Shown here one piece after another: positions 1 to 19,178 of a stretch of 64,000 nucleotides of DNA; the first letter of the stretch is position 1, and each line of letters starts with the position of its first letter. Below the pieces are notes generated by a model. It was not told where the DNA came from. It did no database searches and worked only from the letters and a program-made list of their open reading frames with translations. The translations under genes were made by a program, and so were the position numbers. This DNA is from Notolepis coatsorum (Eukaryota; Chordata; Actinopteri; Aulopiformes; Paralepididae), in assembly GCA_963971535.1 (NCBI GenBank), contig OZ020592.1, positions 52,370,213 through 52,434,212 of the forward strand, read 5' to 3'.

Positions 1-3302
<3,302 letters not shown>

Positions 3303-5505
3303 AAAACTCAACTGACAGCATATTCCGATTGTGTACCAGATGGAAGCTGTTTTATTTTTGGGGTCCTGCTGCTGATTAATCAGACATTAGTGTCTTTCGT
3401 TCGTTCTTCTTACTTACTTTTTCTTTTGTGTGCTTCTGGCCCCCCTTGGAGCAACGCAGCGCAATCAGCCAAAAGTGCGGTGGAAATTGCTTCCTAGCCT
3501 CGTGTCCCTGGGTGCACAGCCGAGAAGAGACCCAGGGCCAATATCTCCCCAATCTCCCAGGCTTAGGAGAGTTAAGATCAGGATCAATTCGGCTCTCCTG
3601 CCCTTATCAGATGACTGGGAGCCTCCGGAGCCGGGCGGGTAATTCACTTGCATGTCCCGTTCCTGACCCAGGCTCCGATGCTGGGGGAGAACGTTCCAAG
3701 TGCATTGTTTCACTAAGTTAAGTATTCCAACGTTCCCTCTGGACGAAGGTCAAAGAACCCTCTCATGTTGGGAGCAAAATGAGTGATTCCGATTGGGCCG
3801 GTCGAGCCTTTACGGCACTGTAAAGTAGCTTTTAGCCCTAAACGCTTTCCATCTTTATCTACTGTGGCTCAGTGACGTGCACTTGGCTTAGTTTCCCCTT
3901 AGCTTTCGGGGAGCGAGGGCGTGACGGATGGCTGGGTACGTTTCTCCAACATCTCATCCTCTTTTCTCACAGAAGAAGCACAGCGAGCGTCATGGTGGGA
4001 TGAGGGCCGATGCCGGGTGGAGTGGGGAGGGGGATTAACCACTAAACAGCTAAAGGCTAATTATTCATGAAACATCCTTGTAAGAAGCCGTGTCTCACCG
4101 TGACTTCACCGTCTACCCACGCTGTCTGTCTATTCCAAAATGGCACTTCTCCCATTCGGTAAACTCCTCACCCTCTCAAAACCATTTAAGAAAAAAGTAT
4201 TTTGATGGTTATTTGAATGTTCGTATACCATGGTACTGCCATGGTAAATTTTTTTTATTGCCATGGCACTTCTTTGCACGGATAATCCAGTTTAAACCAC
4301 TGGTACTGATGGTATTTCCATCCTTTTTGGGTCAGTAAAAATTATGGAAACACCGTGATACCTTTTTGGAAATACCATGCTACTCTTCTGTAAAGGAACC
4401 CTCCATATTTCAAACTTCCTTCACCCCCTTTCCTCCCTCAAGCCTCCTCTTTTTCCCCCCTCAGTCCACTTCGCATACCTGGGTTTCATGGGCACTCGGA
4501 GAGGCCTGGGTTCATTTCACGTTGTTATCACAGTGCTCCAGCACGTCTCCCCTATAGTCTGCATCTCTGACCCAGCAGGAAGGAATGAGAAGCAAACTGC
4601 CAGTTTTATACGTCCATTGAGGAGGATTGGATGGATGGACGGATGGAGAGATGATCCCACTAGCAGATGCCACCGGGGGCCGTCTTTGTGGACGAGAAAC
4701 CGAAAGGAATATGGATAATTAACTGAATTAGGAAACCATCCTGTGCTACTGTGCAAAGCGCCTCGATCCCTGACAGTGTGAAGGCATGCGCTCTGTGAAA
4801 ACATCGAGGCCTGATGTTTTCTTTTAAAAGGGGGAAATTGTACATCCCTGCACTGGGAAGATGAAGAATCGAGTTCTGTTTGAGTTATTTAAAAAATATT
4901 GCTTTGCTTACAGTACAGCCAAATTAAATACAGTATACCTTTACTACAACAGTTGTGTCCAAATACTTTCCCATTGATAAATGGCTGCATTGGAATAATA
5001 TTATGGTTTTTGATGATGTGCTTGATCACATTTCACAGTAACAATTACTTCAATAAAACATGATTCTTGTTTTTGTAAACAGTTCATTGTCCAGTATCAA
5101 TATTGTGAGCTATCATTTCCCCCCTCTGATCTCTAAAATATGAATTATTACTCTGTTTCAGAGTTAATCCTAAACAATATTTTTAAAATGAGACAAAAAT
5201 GTGTTTACAATTCCAATCATGCTTTTCTTAAAGTACAGTACAGACTACAGTATGTTGACTTATGTCTTGTTTTGTATGACATTACGCTGAAGGAAACACA
5301 TTCCATCTGAGGAATTCTTCCTGTGTTCGGTGTTAGTGTTGTGTGGTAACTTAGTTATTTAAAAAACGCAGACCCCATAGTAAAACCCTGCTGCAGCCAG
5401 CAGTCCAGAACATCATCAGACGCCTGTGACCAGACCTCAGACTCCAGTTACTGTAACACAGGTCACAGTCTGACGCACCAACGACCCACAGAGGACCACC
5501 AAAAA
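3303..5505. other. Unclassified sequence with a palindrome-rich patch
   Basis: No gene was recognised. Between about 4190 and 4390 the sequence repeats palindromic words built on ACCATGGTA, GCCATGG and related GGTATTTCCA/TGGAAATACC motifs. These look like a degenerate inverted-repeat (MITE-like) element, but I could not define its ends. The rest is AT-rich and featureless to me. Confidence 0.4.
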
Positions 5506-5506
5506 C

Positions 5507-5600
5507 CACACACACACACAAGTACATGCCCACAAATGCAAGTATACACACACACACACACACGCACACACGCACGCACGCACACACACACGCACGCACG

Positions 5601-5696
<96 letters not shown>
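5507..5696. repeat. (CA)n / (CACG)n microsatellite
   Basis: A long CA tract has CACGCACG interruptions in its left half and becomes pure (CA)n on the right. It ends at the TAACACTC sequence. Confidence 0.96.
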
Positions 5697-5748
5697 CACT
5701 CAATCACATGCACCAGCAACATACACAAACAAAATACACATAGGCCTA

Positions 5749-6741
5749 CACTAGTGGTGTTTAAAGTACCTGAAAGCCATACTAGAGTAAAGGTGTAAAG
5801 TACTTTTTTTTTATTTTTATTTTTATTTTTTATATACATTTTTGTACTAGCAGGTGCAGGATGTCACCAATGGATATTGCAATAGCTGCATTCATCATGT
5901 TGTTTCCAGAGAGACTGAAGAATATTCACAATTGCAAATGGCTGTCGTGGGACATACGCCTCAACCTGTCTTGGCGAGAGCGTCAGTTGTTCGTGTAACT
6001 GGTTCTACTCTGAACATGCCATGAGTGGGAGTCGAACCCCGGGCGTCCGCACCGCGGGCGACATCACAGACCTCTGTACCAAGAGAGGAATTCCCCCCTA
6101 AGCACTCAGTCTGGATGCCTCAGGGGAGTGAGTTTTACTTCCTGGTACCGCTACCGTGCCTCAGCCGCGTCTATACTTTCCGTAGCCGCATTTCTGGCAG
6201 ACGCTCTCTGATTGGCCACTGTTGCCCAATCGCGTGACAAGCTGTGTCTTTGCCCATTTCCGCGTCGAACAGCCTGCAAACGACCTGGCGTTCTATCGCC
6301 ATCCTCTAAGACAAACTCTAACCTTAACCAACTTCGAAAGAGTGCCTAAGCTTAACCGTCGAAAGAACTTGCCGTCACGCTTTAAGACAAACTCTAACCT
6401 TAACCAACTTCGAAAGAGTGCCTAAGCTTAACCAGTGTAGAAACAGGCGTCGGCCAATCAGAGAGCGTCTGCCAGAAATGCGGCTACGGAAAGTATAGAC
6501 GCGCCTCAGCGACTTCTCAACGTCGGAAGTTCTTCGTGACTGGGCTTCGCGGTACCATCCGTTACACTCGCAAGCGAATAGGCACAGTCCGGATGATCCA
6601 ATATCACAATGAGAAAATGATATTCAGATTTCATTTTGTAGCGAGTAATAACTGTTCATGTAGTGGAGTAAAAGTTAATGATTTTAATGTAGTGAAGTAA
6701 AAGTGAAAGTACAGTACAGATAAAAACTACAGGAACAGGCC
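5749..6741. mobile_element. Old hAT-like (Tol2-type) remnant
   Basis: The left side begins with a TAGTGGTGTTTAAAGTACC-type end followed by a second GGTGTAAAGTACTT motif. Around 6640-6735 it repeats GTAGTGGAGTAAAAGT and GTAGTGAAGTAAAAGT words, which are typical sub-terminal sequence of Tol2-type hAT elements. A clean right terminal repeat and target duplication were not found, so it is degraded. At 6029-6087 the minus strand carries a GGGGTTCGACTCCC box inside a tRNA-like stretch, perhaps a SINE head. A separate MITE (6166-6502) sits inside it. No transposase is recognisable. Confidence 0.4.
6166..6502. mobile_element. Inverted-repeat MITE with 8-bp flanking duplication
   Basis: Arms of about 50 bp are inverted copies of each other: about 6167-6216 and 6453-6502, starting GCGTCTATACTTTCCG. 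The 8-mer GCCTCAGC lies immediately outside at 6158-6165 and 6503-6510, as expected for an 8-bp target-site duplication of hAT type. The core holds two tandem copies of a unit containing CTTAACCAACTTCGAAAGAG. Part of the same family is present in opposite orientation at 58445-58530. It has no coding capacity. The family name is unknown to me. Confidence 0.7.
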
Positions 6742-7003
6742 AACATGGGGATGCGCTTACTATCTTCTCCAGAGTCAGACAAGAAACTTGACAGACAGGT
6801 AGAAACTTGAACTTGAACTTGAAACTTGAAGAAGATAGATACCAATTTCCTCTCTGTGCGTTCAGTAGAAAGCTATCTGGCTGCGTGCTAGCCTAGCTTA
6901 GCACTAATTAATAGAAGCGTATATGGACCAGCTGCCTAGCTGTTGACCAAAAAACACCTCTCCAGGAGTTTTAAGCTAGGCTAGTGTAAGTATTTTTACA
7001 TTG

Positions 7004-9820
<2,817 letters not shown>

Positions 9821-10438
9821 TTGTCTCCACTCTCCAGCTGTAAAGGCATCTTATGTCATGCTTGTGACTGCAATTTAGACACAGAGAGCTCAAAGTAAGG
9901 GAGAGAGTGGCTGATTAGGTAAGGTGCCAGACAGCACAGCAAATATGCAGCACAAAAAGAAAAAATTCAAATCTCAAATGCAAATCGGGATTGGAATAAA
10001 AAATTTATTTATATTAAACAATACAGAATATACAGCACTTCTTGGGGTCTGTAGGGTAAGCACTTATTCCCTCCCCCCTGAACATTTATGGAGATGTATG
10101 GGCCTTTTAAGTCAGTGATAAAAGTGTCTTTCAAGGATAAGTGAGCTCCTGCACTGATTATTATAGTTCAATATTCAATATTTGATCACCAAAACCCCCC
10201 CAAAAGCATAAAAAGGGGGTTCCCCGCCCGAAAAGGGCCCTTAAAAATTGCGCTTGCGCACTACAGGCGCTCGGTTAATATATACACACAAGTGTAGTGC
10301 CCTTTTCAGCCTTTGAGCACCTGCCCCTCTAAAGTCCTGTGCACGTCCCTGAATACCAATATCTTACTTTGCCTTAGTAGAGTGAAATCAACCACTTGTT
10401 TGGTGCTGAATGCCACATAATTTTTCAATACATGATAG

Positions 10439-10665
10439 TAGGGCTGCTCAATTACAGTATGGCAAAAATAATAATCACGATTATTTTAATTGATATTGAA
10501 ATCACAAAACGTGGCTGTGAAGGAAGGGTGCGCTGCATTCACAACACAAGACAAAATGAGAGCAACAAGGAATGCGGCACAATAATGTTTTTTATCTCGA
10601 TTACCCTTGTTTTCATGATCATGGGATGCCAAAATCGTAATTGAAGCCAAAATCGCCCAGCCCTA
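10439..10665. mobile_element. Short hAT-type MITE
   Basis: The element begins TAGGGCTG and ends CAGCCCTA. Inside, AAAATCG and AATTGA/TCAATT motifs are mirrored between the halves. The flanks CATGATAG (10431-10438) and CACGATAG (10666-10673) match at 7 of 8 positions, as expected for an aged 8-bp hAT target duplication. At 227 bp it has no room for a transposase. Confidence 0.65.
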
Positions 10666-10734
10666 CACGATAGTATTGAAGCATTTTGTATTGCATTTTT
10701 TATGCCCAGCCCCTAGCCCCAGCATCAGACTGCA

Positions 10735-10880
10735 CACCCCCAGGACTGAGCTTTTGCTCAGTGGACCACCTCTCCCTGTCTCTGGACCGCACTCACCGGA
10801 CTACCTAAGGCTACCTCAGAATCTGGATTTTTTAAAACAGGCCTAAAAACCTCCCTCTACAGGAAAAGCTTTCCCATAGG
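10735..10880 (+). pseudogene. L2-like LINE ORF C-terminal remnant
   Basis: The plus strand around 10795-10875 reads, with one frameshift, as a Leu-Pro-Gln-Asn-Leu-Asp-Phe stretch followed by Lys-rich and Arg-Lys-Ser/Ala-Phe sequence. This resembles the extreme C-terminus of L2-type LINE proteins. The matching LINE 3' end with its (ATT)n tail appears at 21084-21398, so minisatellite and LTR element both lie within the LINE 3' UTR. The frame is broken and non-functional. Confidence 0.45.
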
Positions 10881-10891
10881 AGACCCTTCTG

Positions 10892-12361
10892 TTGTAGTGT
10901 TGTCCTTCTAGTGTTGTCCTTCTAGTGTTGTCCTTCTAGTGTTGTCCTTCTAGTATTGTCCTTCTAGTGTTGTCCTTCTAGTCTTGTCCTTCTAGTGTTG
11001 TCCCTCTAGTGTTGTCCTTCTAGTGCTGTCCTTCTAGTGTTGTCCCTCTAGTGTTGTCCTTCTAGTATTGTCTCTCTAGTGTTGTCCTTCTAGTGTTGTC
11101 CTTCTAGTATTGTCCTTCTAGTGTTGTCCTTCTAGTCTTGTCCTTCTAGTGTTGTCCTTCTAGTATTCTCTCTCTAGTGTTGTCCTTCTAGTGTTGTCCT
11201 TCTAGTATTGTCCTTCTAGTGTTGTCCCTCTAGTGTTGTCTCTCTAGTGTTGTCCTTCTAGTGTTGTCCTTCTAGTATTGTCCTTCTAGTGTTGTCCTTC
11301 TAGTGTTGTCCCTCTAGTGTTGTCCTTCTAGTGCTGTCCTTCTAGTGTTGTCCCTCTAGTGTTGTCCTTCTAGTATTGTCCTTCTAGTGCTGTCCTTCTA
11401 GTGTTGTCCCTCTAGTGTTGTCCTTCTAGTATTGTCCTTCTAGTGTTGTCCTTCTATTGCTGTCCTTCTAGTGCTGTCCCTTTAGTATTGTCCCTCTAGT
11501 CTTGTCCTTCTAGTGTTGTCCTTCTAGTGATGTCCCTCTAGTGCTGTCCTTCTAGTATTGTCCCTCTAGTGTTGTCCCTCTAGTCTTGTCCTTCTAGTGT
11601 TGTCCTTCTAGTGCTGTCCCTCTAGTGCTATCCTTCTAGTCTTGTCTCTCTAGTATTGTCCTTCTAGTATTGTCCTTCTAGTGTTGTCCTTCTAGTGTTA
11701 TCCTTCTAGTGTTGTCCTTCTAGTGTTGTCCTTCTAGTATTGTCCTTCTAGTGTTGTCCTTCTAATGTTGTCCTTCTAGTATTGTCCCTCTAGTGCTGTC
11801 CCTCTAGTGTTGTCCTTCTAGTGTTGTCCCTCTAGTGTTGTCCTTCTAGTATTGTCCCTCTAGTCTTGTCCTTCTAGTGTTGTCCCTCTAGTGTTGTCCT
11901 TCTAGTGTTGTCCTTCTAGTATTGTCCTTCTAGTGTTGTCCTTCTAATGTTGTCCTTCTAGTATTGTCCCTCTAGTGCTGTCCCTCTAGTGTTGTCCTTC
12001 TAGTGTTGTCCTTCTAGTACTGTCCCTCTAGTGTTGTCCTTCTAGTGTTGTCTCTCTAGTGTTGTCCTTCTAGTGTTGTCTCTCTAGTGTTGTCCTTCTA
12101 GTGTTGTCCCTCTAGTGTTGTCCCTCTAGTGTTGTCCCTCTAGTGTTGTCCCTCTAGTGTTGATCCTCTAGTGTTGTCCTTCTAGTGTTGTCCTTCTAGT
12201 ATTGTCCCTCTAGTGCTGTCCCTCTAGTGTTGTCCCTCTAGTGTTGTCCTTCTAGTGTTGTCCTTCTAGTGTTGTCCTTTTAGTGTTGTCCCTCTAGTGC
12301 TGTCCCTCTAGTGTTGTCCTTCTAGTGTTGTCCTTCTAGTGTTGTCCTTCTAGTGTTGTCC
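10892..12361. repeat. 14-bp minisatellite, left part
   Basis: About 105 tandem copies of a 14-bp unit, GTGTTGTCCTTCTA, with variants at the second codon-like position (CTT, CCC, CTC) and at GTG/GTA/GTC. The array stops abruptly at the left end of the LTR element and resumes at 20540, so it was one array before that insertion. Confidence 0.97.
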
Positions 12362-13721
12362 TGTGGTAACCTTGACTTCATAATTTCATGATTTCATAAT
12401 CAAAAATGTTAGATTAACCCAGGAAACTGAAAGTATCTGTAGTGATGGCAAATAGACCAGTTGGCGAGGGAGCCATTCCAACCCCCCCCAGGAAACCAAA
12501 CACCTAGACATGTGACAGTTGAGCACAGCAAGAAGAGACCAAAAGCGGAAATGCCTCTGTGGTTCAGAGTAATGTGGTTGAATCTTTACAATAATAGATT
12601 CAGAAAATACAAGGGGTCGGTTTGGTAGATGGGATTTTGGGATGGCTCTTGTGAATTGAATAGTATTAACCTAAGAAGCACTGACTATACTGGGTTAATG
12701 TTTTCAACACAAGCACTATTAAGGCTGAAGTCATCAGACCTCATCATGTTGAAAATCACCAGGCGACACCTCTCATGACGACATTGTTTACTCAGTCACA
12801 CACCACAGAAAAACGGTGACTCAGTAAAACCTAAAGACAATTGCCTAATCAAGATAAGGTCACAGGAAATAATTGCAGTATATTAGTTTAGAATGAAAAC
12901 AATGTTGGAATAATAAAACAAGAGTATAGTAACCTATTAGAAAAGTAACTTACAGAAGAACCAAATAGAAGGAATGTTAACATGATTGATTCATTCAAAG
13001 GAGGCCATAGCCACAAAGGAGGGGGCTACCCATGGCTGTTACAGACACACATGACCAAGAAGACACCAAATGAGGACTGCCTGTGTTTAGATACTGGTGA
13101 TTGGTGGAACTAGGTTAAGAAAAGTGAGGTCATGAAATCTACAAGTATTGGAACAATAAGAATAGAGAGGCAGGCCAGCTCAGGACACCGCCACACCACA
13201 CCCAGGGGGTCTGAGTCTGGTCTCCACCACCACCACCGACCATGATCTACTTTGTCCCTATGTGAGTAAAAACTGTATATGGAATAATGTGATAACTAGA
13301 GTAAGATGCCTATCTTAGACCCAGGTTTTATCATGTGGTGACAAAGAGTACTATGGTCTTATTTCATTAACATAACATGACTAATATTTATGTACAATAC
13401 TGTCTTTGATGTGAAAAGCCAACTTGTGAGGGCTATTATGATATACCTCATCAAAATCCTTTTGTACAACTCATGTATTATGCTTGAAGTGTCCTGTATG
13501 TAACCAATGCATTATTCCAATCTCGGCCCACGCTGCAATTAAATGAATATTGGACCATAGCTGCTGGTTGTCTGGCTGTACACACTTATTCTCTACTGGC
13601 TAAATTTGGGAGCTCAGATGAGGACCATGTTTTCTATCACACTGTGATCTTTCCCTTCCTCTAGTTAGCAACCTCACTACTGTGCTGTAATTAATGGATA
13701 TTCATATAGGAATATACAACA
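12362..13721 (+). repeat. 5' LTR of coding-free LTR element
   Basis: 1,360 bp, TG...CA ends. It contains AATAAA-like and ATTAAA motifs (near 12913 and 13538) that could be polyadenylation signals; no clear TATA box was pinned down. Base composition is balanced, unlike the interior of the element. It is about 99.7% identical to the 3' copy by eye. Confidence 0.88.
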
Positions 13722-13723
13722 AT

Positions 13724-13743
13724 TGGTGCTGTTTTTAAGACCC
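13724..13743 (+). other. Candidate primer binding site
   Basis: A TGGTGCTG start lies 2 bp after the left LTR, the usual position for a tRNA primer site. I could not match it to a specific vertebrate tRNA 3' end beyond the TGG complement of CCA. Confidence 0.45.
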
Positions 13744-16700
13744 GTTCTGATTTGTTCACATAATGAGCATGCAGAGAAAGGGCCGGGGAGTTGGGAATTT
13801 GCAGTACAGAGTGAGAGGCTGTCTGGAGGATGAGAGACACGTGGGGTGAATAGGAATATTAATGGTCGTGTATAGCCACAGTAGGACCCAGGGTGGATAT
13901 GTGTATTTTTTGCTTACAGGACTGGTGGTGATGTTAGATTAGGATGTCCAAAACTGAACCTGCTTATTTTGAGTTGTATTACAGTGAATGCGAGCAGCGT
14001 GTTTGTGCAATGTCATTGTGAGCAGGAGGATGAAACTTGCGAATATTTTTTTTTTGATTATATAAGAGCGGCAGCCGACGAAGAGTTATTAGTCATATTT
14101 TAGGGACAGGCTAGGGCTGATGGTTAGGGGCGCATTTTGGAAAAGAGTGATGAGGAATCTCTAGTTAGGAGGCGACGTGCAGGAGCAGGCCTAAATGTGA
14201 GGGAAAGTGTACGAATCTGTATGTCTGTCTGGTGAAAGCAAGGGTTTAGTTTAGGTAAAATATTTAAAGGAGATGGCATCGGGTGGTAGAAAATGGAAAG
14301 TCACAGATATGCGGGAAGGAGACTGTGAGGTGGCTAGGTGGTTAAGGCGGGGAAGCCAGACATAATGAAAAGAATGTAGTGTAGAATTAGAGAAATGGAG
14401 TGAGTGTGTGATAGTGGGAATTCTATACCCTGTTAGTGGGTCGAAAATTGGTATTATTAAGTATATGACTGGGCTTGCCGCTCGGAGGTACTGTGTATGA
14501 CGCGGGAGATGGAAAATATGGGGTATTTAGGAGAAGGACACGAGTGGATGTTCAGTGATCAATTTTTAGATGGGAAGTCGGCTTACACAAGAATCCAAGG
14601 TTGATAGCGTTGCGCCATGTAATCGGTGTCTCGTACGGGGGGTCGGTTTTGTTTGTAATTATGTATTTGTGTATTTGTGTATTTGTGTAAAATGTATGTG
14701 ATCAGTAGCAAGCTTGACGAAGGTTGTTATGTTGTGACGTGGATCGGATCAATACTAGTCTGGAGCGAATCGTATTAGAGGTTGGGGCTAACTAGTTTAG
14801 CTCGGTGGAGGAGATGCGGTATTCTAGAGATGTTAGAGCGACGATGTGAAAAAATTTACGAAACGCTGTGTGAGCGGTTGTTGTTGGGAAGCGAGTCGTG
14901 GCGTTCGTTGAGGTGATTGGTGTCATTTTAGTGGTTAAAAATGATGCGGTAACAATTGTGTACGAGAGTATCGTGAATGACAGAAGTCGCATGATGGTGA
15001 CGTCATGGTGTTGAATGGGGAGTGTGTAACGTTCGCGGCGCGGGGCCAGGCAGAGAGAAGGGTAGGAGAAATGATTAATGTTGATCTGTGTAACGGCGTT
15101 GGTATATGAGAATGTTTTTAAATTCTTTTACGATAGTTTGTTCTTTTAAAGTGGGTATTTAGACATGTGTAAATTGTTTATTGTTAGATTGGTACTGGGC
15201 GGAGTGAATGAATGTACGGATCTTGAACGTGGCATAACTTGGGGCTTCCGGGATCGCATGGAACCTCGCATGGAAGCTGGCTAGGCTATTAGCTTGCATG
15301 CGGCTGTTTTGTGAGTTTGCGGGCGACATATGGGATGATTAGAGTATGAGAAATGGTGTTTTGGGAGTAGTAGTGGACGCGGTAGGATGTCGTGCCATTT
15401 TTATGAATGTCGTGGCAGATTTTGGTTGTCGTTGCAACGTTATGGTGACGCTACTGCGCATGTGCGGATCGCTGTTTCGTTTATTTTCGCTCGGGGGACG
15501 TGGTAAGTGTGGATATTTTTGCTTTATGTTATATAAATAACCTGGGAGTGGTTCTGTTTATGGTTGTTATTGCTATGTGTACGCAGGGGTAGAGATAGGT
15601 GACGTTATCAGTGGTTGGTTTAAGGGAGGAAGTTGAGAATAGGTTGCGGACGTTGTCAGAGTGTAGATGATTTAATATACATGCCCATAATTAGGCTGGG
15701 ATTCATAAAACCGGCTGAACTGGGTAGGTTGTATTATTGTCTTGGATACATAGGGGTATATTTTTAACCAAGGGGGTTTATACTGCAGAACATTGCAGTG
15801 TGTCTATCAGTAGGGAATGATTTCGTTTGCCTGTGACCGAGTTAGACACACAATTTAACTACTCTGGGTAAATGTATCATTTAACGGTGGGAACAAAATA
15901 TATACATTGAGTCTGTGGGGGAAGCAAGGTTGTTTTACACAAGGGTATGCCCTTACCAAGGGGGGTAGTTAGATTGTAATTTTATTACTTAAATGATGTT
16001 GTGTTAAAAAAGTAATTGTTTTAATCTGATGACATGTACAATTGTGAGCTTAGAATAATGATGTTGTGTTTGACTGGAGTTTAAAATATAGCTTGATAAA
16101 ATGAAAATGCTTGTATAGGATATACATTGATGTTAAGATGTCAGATTTAAGGTACACTGTTGGAATAATGTTGCTGCAAATCTTTAGATGTAGGCTTGTT
16201 GATATATGTATTTTGTTGCATTGCTATGTTGAAATACTGTTAGAATGTTATATCTTTATTGATTGCAGAATCCTTGGGTCACAGTGGGATAATAGTGACA
16301 GGGGGGTTGTTTAGTAGCTGTTTTGATGTAAGATTGTGTTTTAGCAGTTATTATAAATGATTTGTGTGTGTAATGACTAACCTTTTGTTGAATTTCAGGA
16401 GGGTCGATGGGTGGTAAAGCAATTTAGGGAAGGTCACGGAAACTCATAAAGAGTGACCCGGGCTATCTTTACTAAGCAGTAAACGGCCCAAGGGGGGCCA
16501 AGCAGGGAGTGAGACTGGACGCAACAGGAGAGAGGTCACAGAGGTGAAGATAGGAGTGTACAGTTGTACAGCTGCAAACAGGGAGACGGAATGGAGCTAG
16601 GCAGTTAGAAGCAGGGGAAGTAGAGGTCAGAGGTGAAGATGCAGAAGACAGTTGTAAAGTGATGACAGTTATTTTTACGACGGGGGAGAGGTTGAGACAG

Positions 16701-19167
16701 AGAGCGGCTAATTTAGGAAGACAGGGTAGGAGGAGAGATTGAGTAGAAGCCAGATCAGATGAGATTATTTACATTTGATTGGGGCGGAGTATTTGATTGG
16801 ATGAATAGCCTGGAGTTATCACCAGTTCTAGCAGGCTGGGGTGGCTTCAGGTTGAAAGAGGGGTTCTGCTAGACCCTTTGAGAGTAGAGGTTAATTAAGA
16901 AGAGATGAGTGTAGCCTGATGGGAGAGCAGAAGAGGGAGGAACAAACTAAACCATTGTCGGTCTGTGGTTGATTAATGAGTTGTATGAGAGAGAGTTTTG
17001 GAAGTGTTTGTTTGGTTTCAAATGATCAGTGTGAACGGTAGATGATTGTGTGCCAGGTGGTATGCAAGTGTGGGAGCAGCGTGGGAGTATATGTTTATAA
17101 TATGAAGGATGGAGATGATCTGTGTGGCTGAGAATGAGAGAGAGTGTTGGTTATTTTGTGTGGTTGAGAGATTATTTTGTATAAAAGGGATTTTGATGCA
17201 GGAGTGAAGGAGTGAGCGATGTCATTTTTTGATTTCAGTTCATATCATTTGAATGAGTTTGTTTTGGTTAAGGTAACAGCCACTGTGGTGTGCTCAGGAT
17301 GTGTGGATGATGTTGAATTGTGGTGTTTGATTGGTTTTTGCTTTTATTTCTTTTCTAACTCTAAAATGTTCAGGATCGAATGAATGTGACTATGGGAAAT
17401 TGGATGAAAGCGTTTGATTAGGTCATATTCGAGGTTTAAAGTTTTATTTTGGTACAGATACTACTTTTATTTAAATTTAATTTTTGTATGAGTGAGCGTG
17501 AATGTACATTTGTAGGTTTATTTTCTAAGTGTTTTGATCTGTAGTTGTGTGGACTCAAAGCGGTTTGAATAGGAACCTGTAGGGGTGATTGTGCAGTCTT
17601 GAGAGGTGTCAAAGTCACTGACATGTGTGAAGGGGACGGTTGGGTGATGAGATGTTGAATGGATGGTTTTGGAAAACCTGGTTGTTATTTTATTTCATTG
17701 ATTTGCTGTTTTAGGTATGAATGGTAATTTTTTATGTAAAAATTGCAAGGCATATGGTCGGAGGATGTGTTATATTTGAATATTTGGTTAATTGTTTGGT
17801 TTTAGTTTTTTCCCAAACTGTGTTACATGATTTGGCGGGAGAGGACTGTTGGAGGTTGGGATGCATTGGAACAGATCGATGACAGTTAAGTAGTGCCACC
17901 ACGATTTGCATATGGAATTAATGGCTTCCCTTATTAAGTATGTTGACATATTGTGTGAAAAGATTTGCTCTGTGCTTGTGTCTTCAACAGCTCAGAAAAG
18001 GGAGGGGAAAGGCAGATCGACGCTGGGAGAGACATGAATACATTTCATTAGAGCGGTAATTTCATTTTTCCCTGTTGCTCTGCAGTCCAAAGATGGTGAG
18101 AGAATTCTTGTACACAGAGACCCCTGCCTGTACAAACCCCATGCGGGTGGGGCCAGGTTGTAAAAACTGAACAGATGTGGTTTGGAGGAACTTCCACGCT
18201 GTAATCATCTGACGACGGGTTGTCATGAGATAGATGGATGACTAGACCTGGGATGACCTGGCCTGGGGGGGCGGAGCCAGTCTGAAGACTGGGCTGACAG
18301 TGTGTGAACAAGGTTCTCTGGGGAGTTGTGGAGTTGTGGTTGGACTGCAGGGGACAGGGACGAGACTGGATAGGTACTGATGGGCTTTGTCTTGTGCACA
18401 TTGATTTGGTAGGGCGCAAGCAAAGAGCGGATAAATAACACAACGCAGGGTCAGATAAAGATGCATTCACATAAGTGAGGAGATGGCCAGAGTGAGGAGA
18501 ATGGGTGAAAGAAAATTTTCGTTGAAATTCTGTTTTCCTCTGCCAAAACTGAGCTGTGGACACAAGAGGTGATAAGATTATGACCATTATGTGTGTCATA
18601 AAAGGGGGGAGGATAGGTGGGAAGCAATTGATTGAGTATGCAGATGTGATTGTACTAGCTTAAGGAAAAATAAGAAGAGATTATTTCAGAGAATGAATGT
18701 AAAATGGAAAAAATTGTGATACTAATGGATCTTGTCTCCCCAGATCATGTAAACGGATACTGTAATTTAAAAAAAAATTGTGATTGATTAGACTTTAAAT
18801 GTGTAATGTTTAGATTAAATTGTTTTAATTGTTTTTAGCATATTCAACGTGCCCAGAGGACGAGGCCTGATGAAAGAGTGGTAAACACTGTTTCATTTAA
18901 GGCAGAGTAGGTTAATTGGGGTTCTGGATGAATGGGTCATTTGGATTCCCCGGGAGGGGGCCATAGTCAGGGGAAATGTGGGAAAGAAAAGAAGAAGACA
19001 AGAAGGCCAAAATTGATGAGATGTACCAAAGAAGAATGGGAAAAAATTGAGAAGAAAAATTGTGAAAAAATTCAAAATGTATGATTTTTGTAATTATGTT
19101 AAATTTTATGGCTAGTATGTATAGAAATTAAGTCAAGATAATTGTAATATGACATTAGTAAAATGTC
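13744..19167 (+). other. Non-coding interior of the LTR element
   Basis: About 5.4 kb with strongly skewed plus-strand composition: rich in G and T and poor in C. For example 17161-17220 contains two C residues in 60. Frames are short; the longest, on the minus strand at 18048-18599, is low in conserved features and reads like a by-product of the skew. A pyrimidine stretch ending in CAG near 16399 resembles a splice acceptor. I found no protein domain. Confidence 0.75.
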
Positions 19168-19178
19168 AAAGGGAGGAA
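19168..19178 (+). other. Polypurine tract
   Basis: AAAGGGAGGAA lies directly before the TG of the 3' LTR. This is the expected place for the plus-strand primer and fixes the element orientation. Confidence 0.75.

Noticed and set aside
10892..12361. CRISPR-like regular repeat array
   Set aside because: Units are adjacent 14-mers without spacers; it is a minisatellite in a eukaryotic genome.
18048..18599. 183-codon minus-strand frame in the LTR element as a gene
   Set aside because: Antisense to the element, no domain, and explained by the base skew of the region. Its sequence has no retroviral motif.
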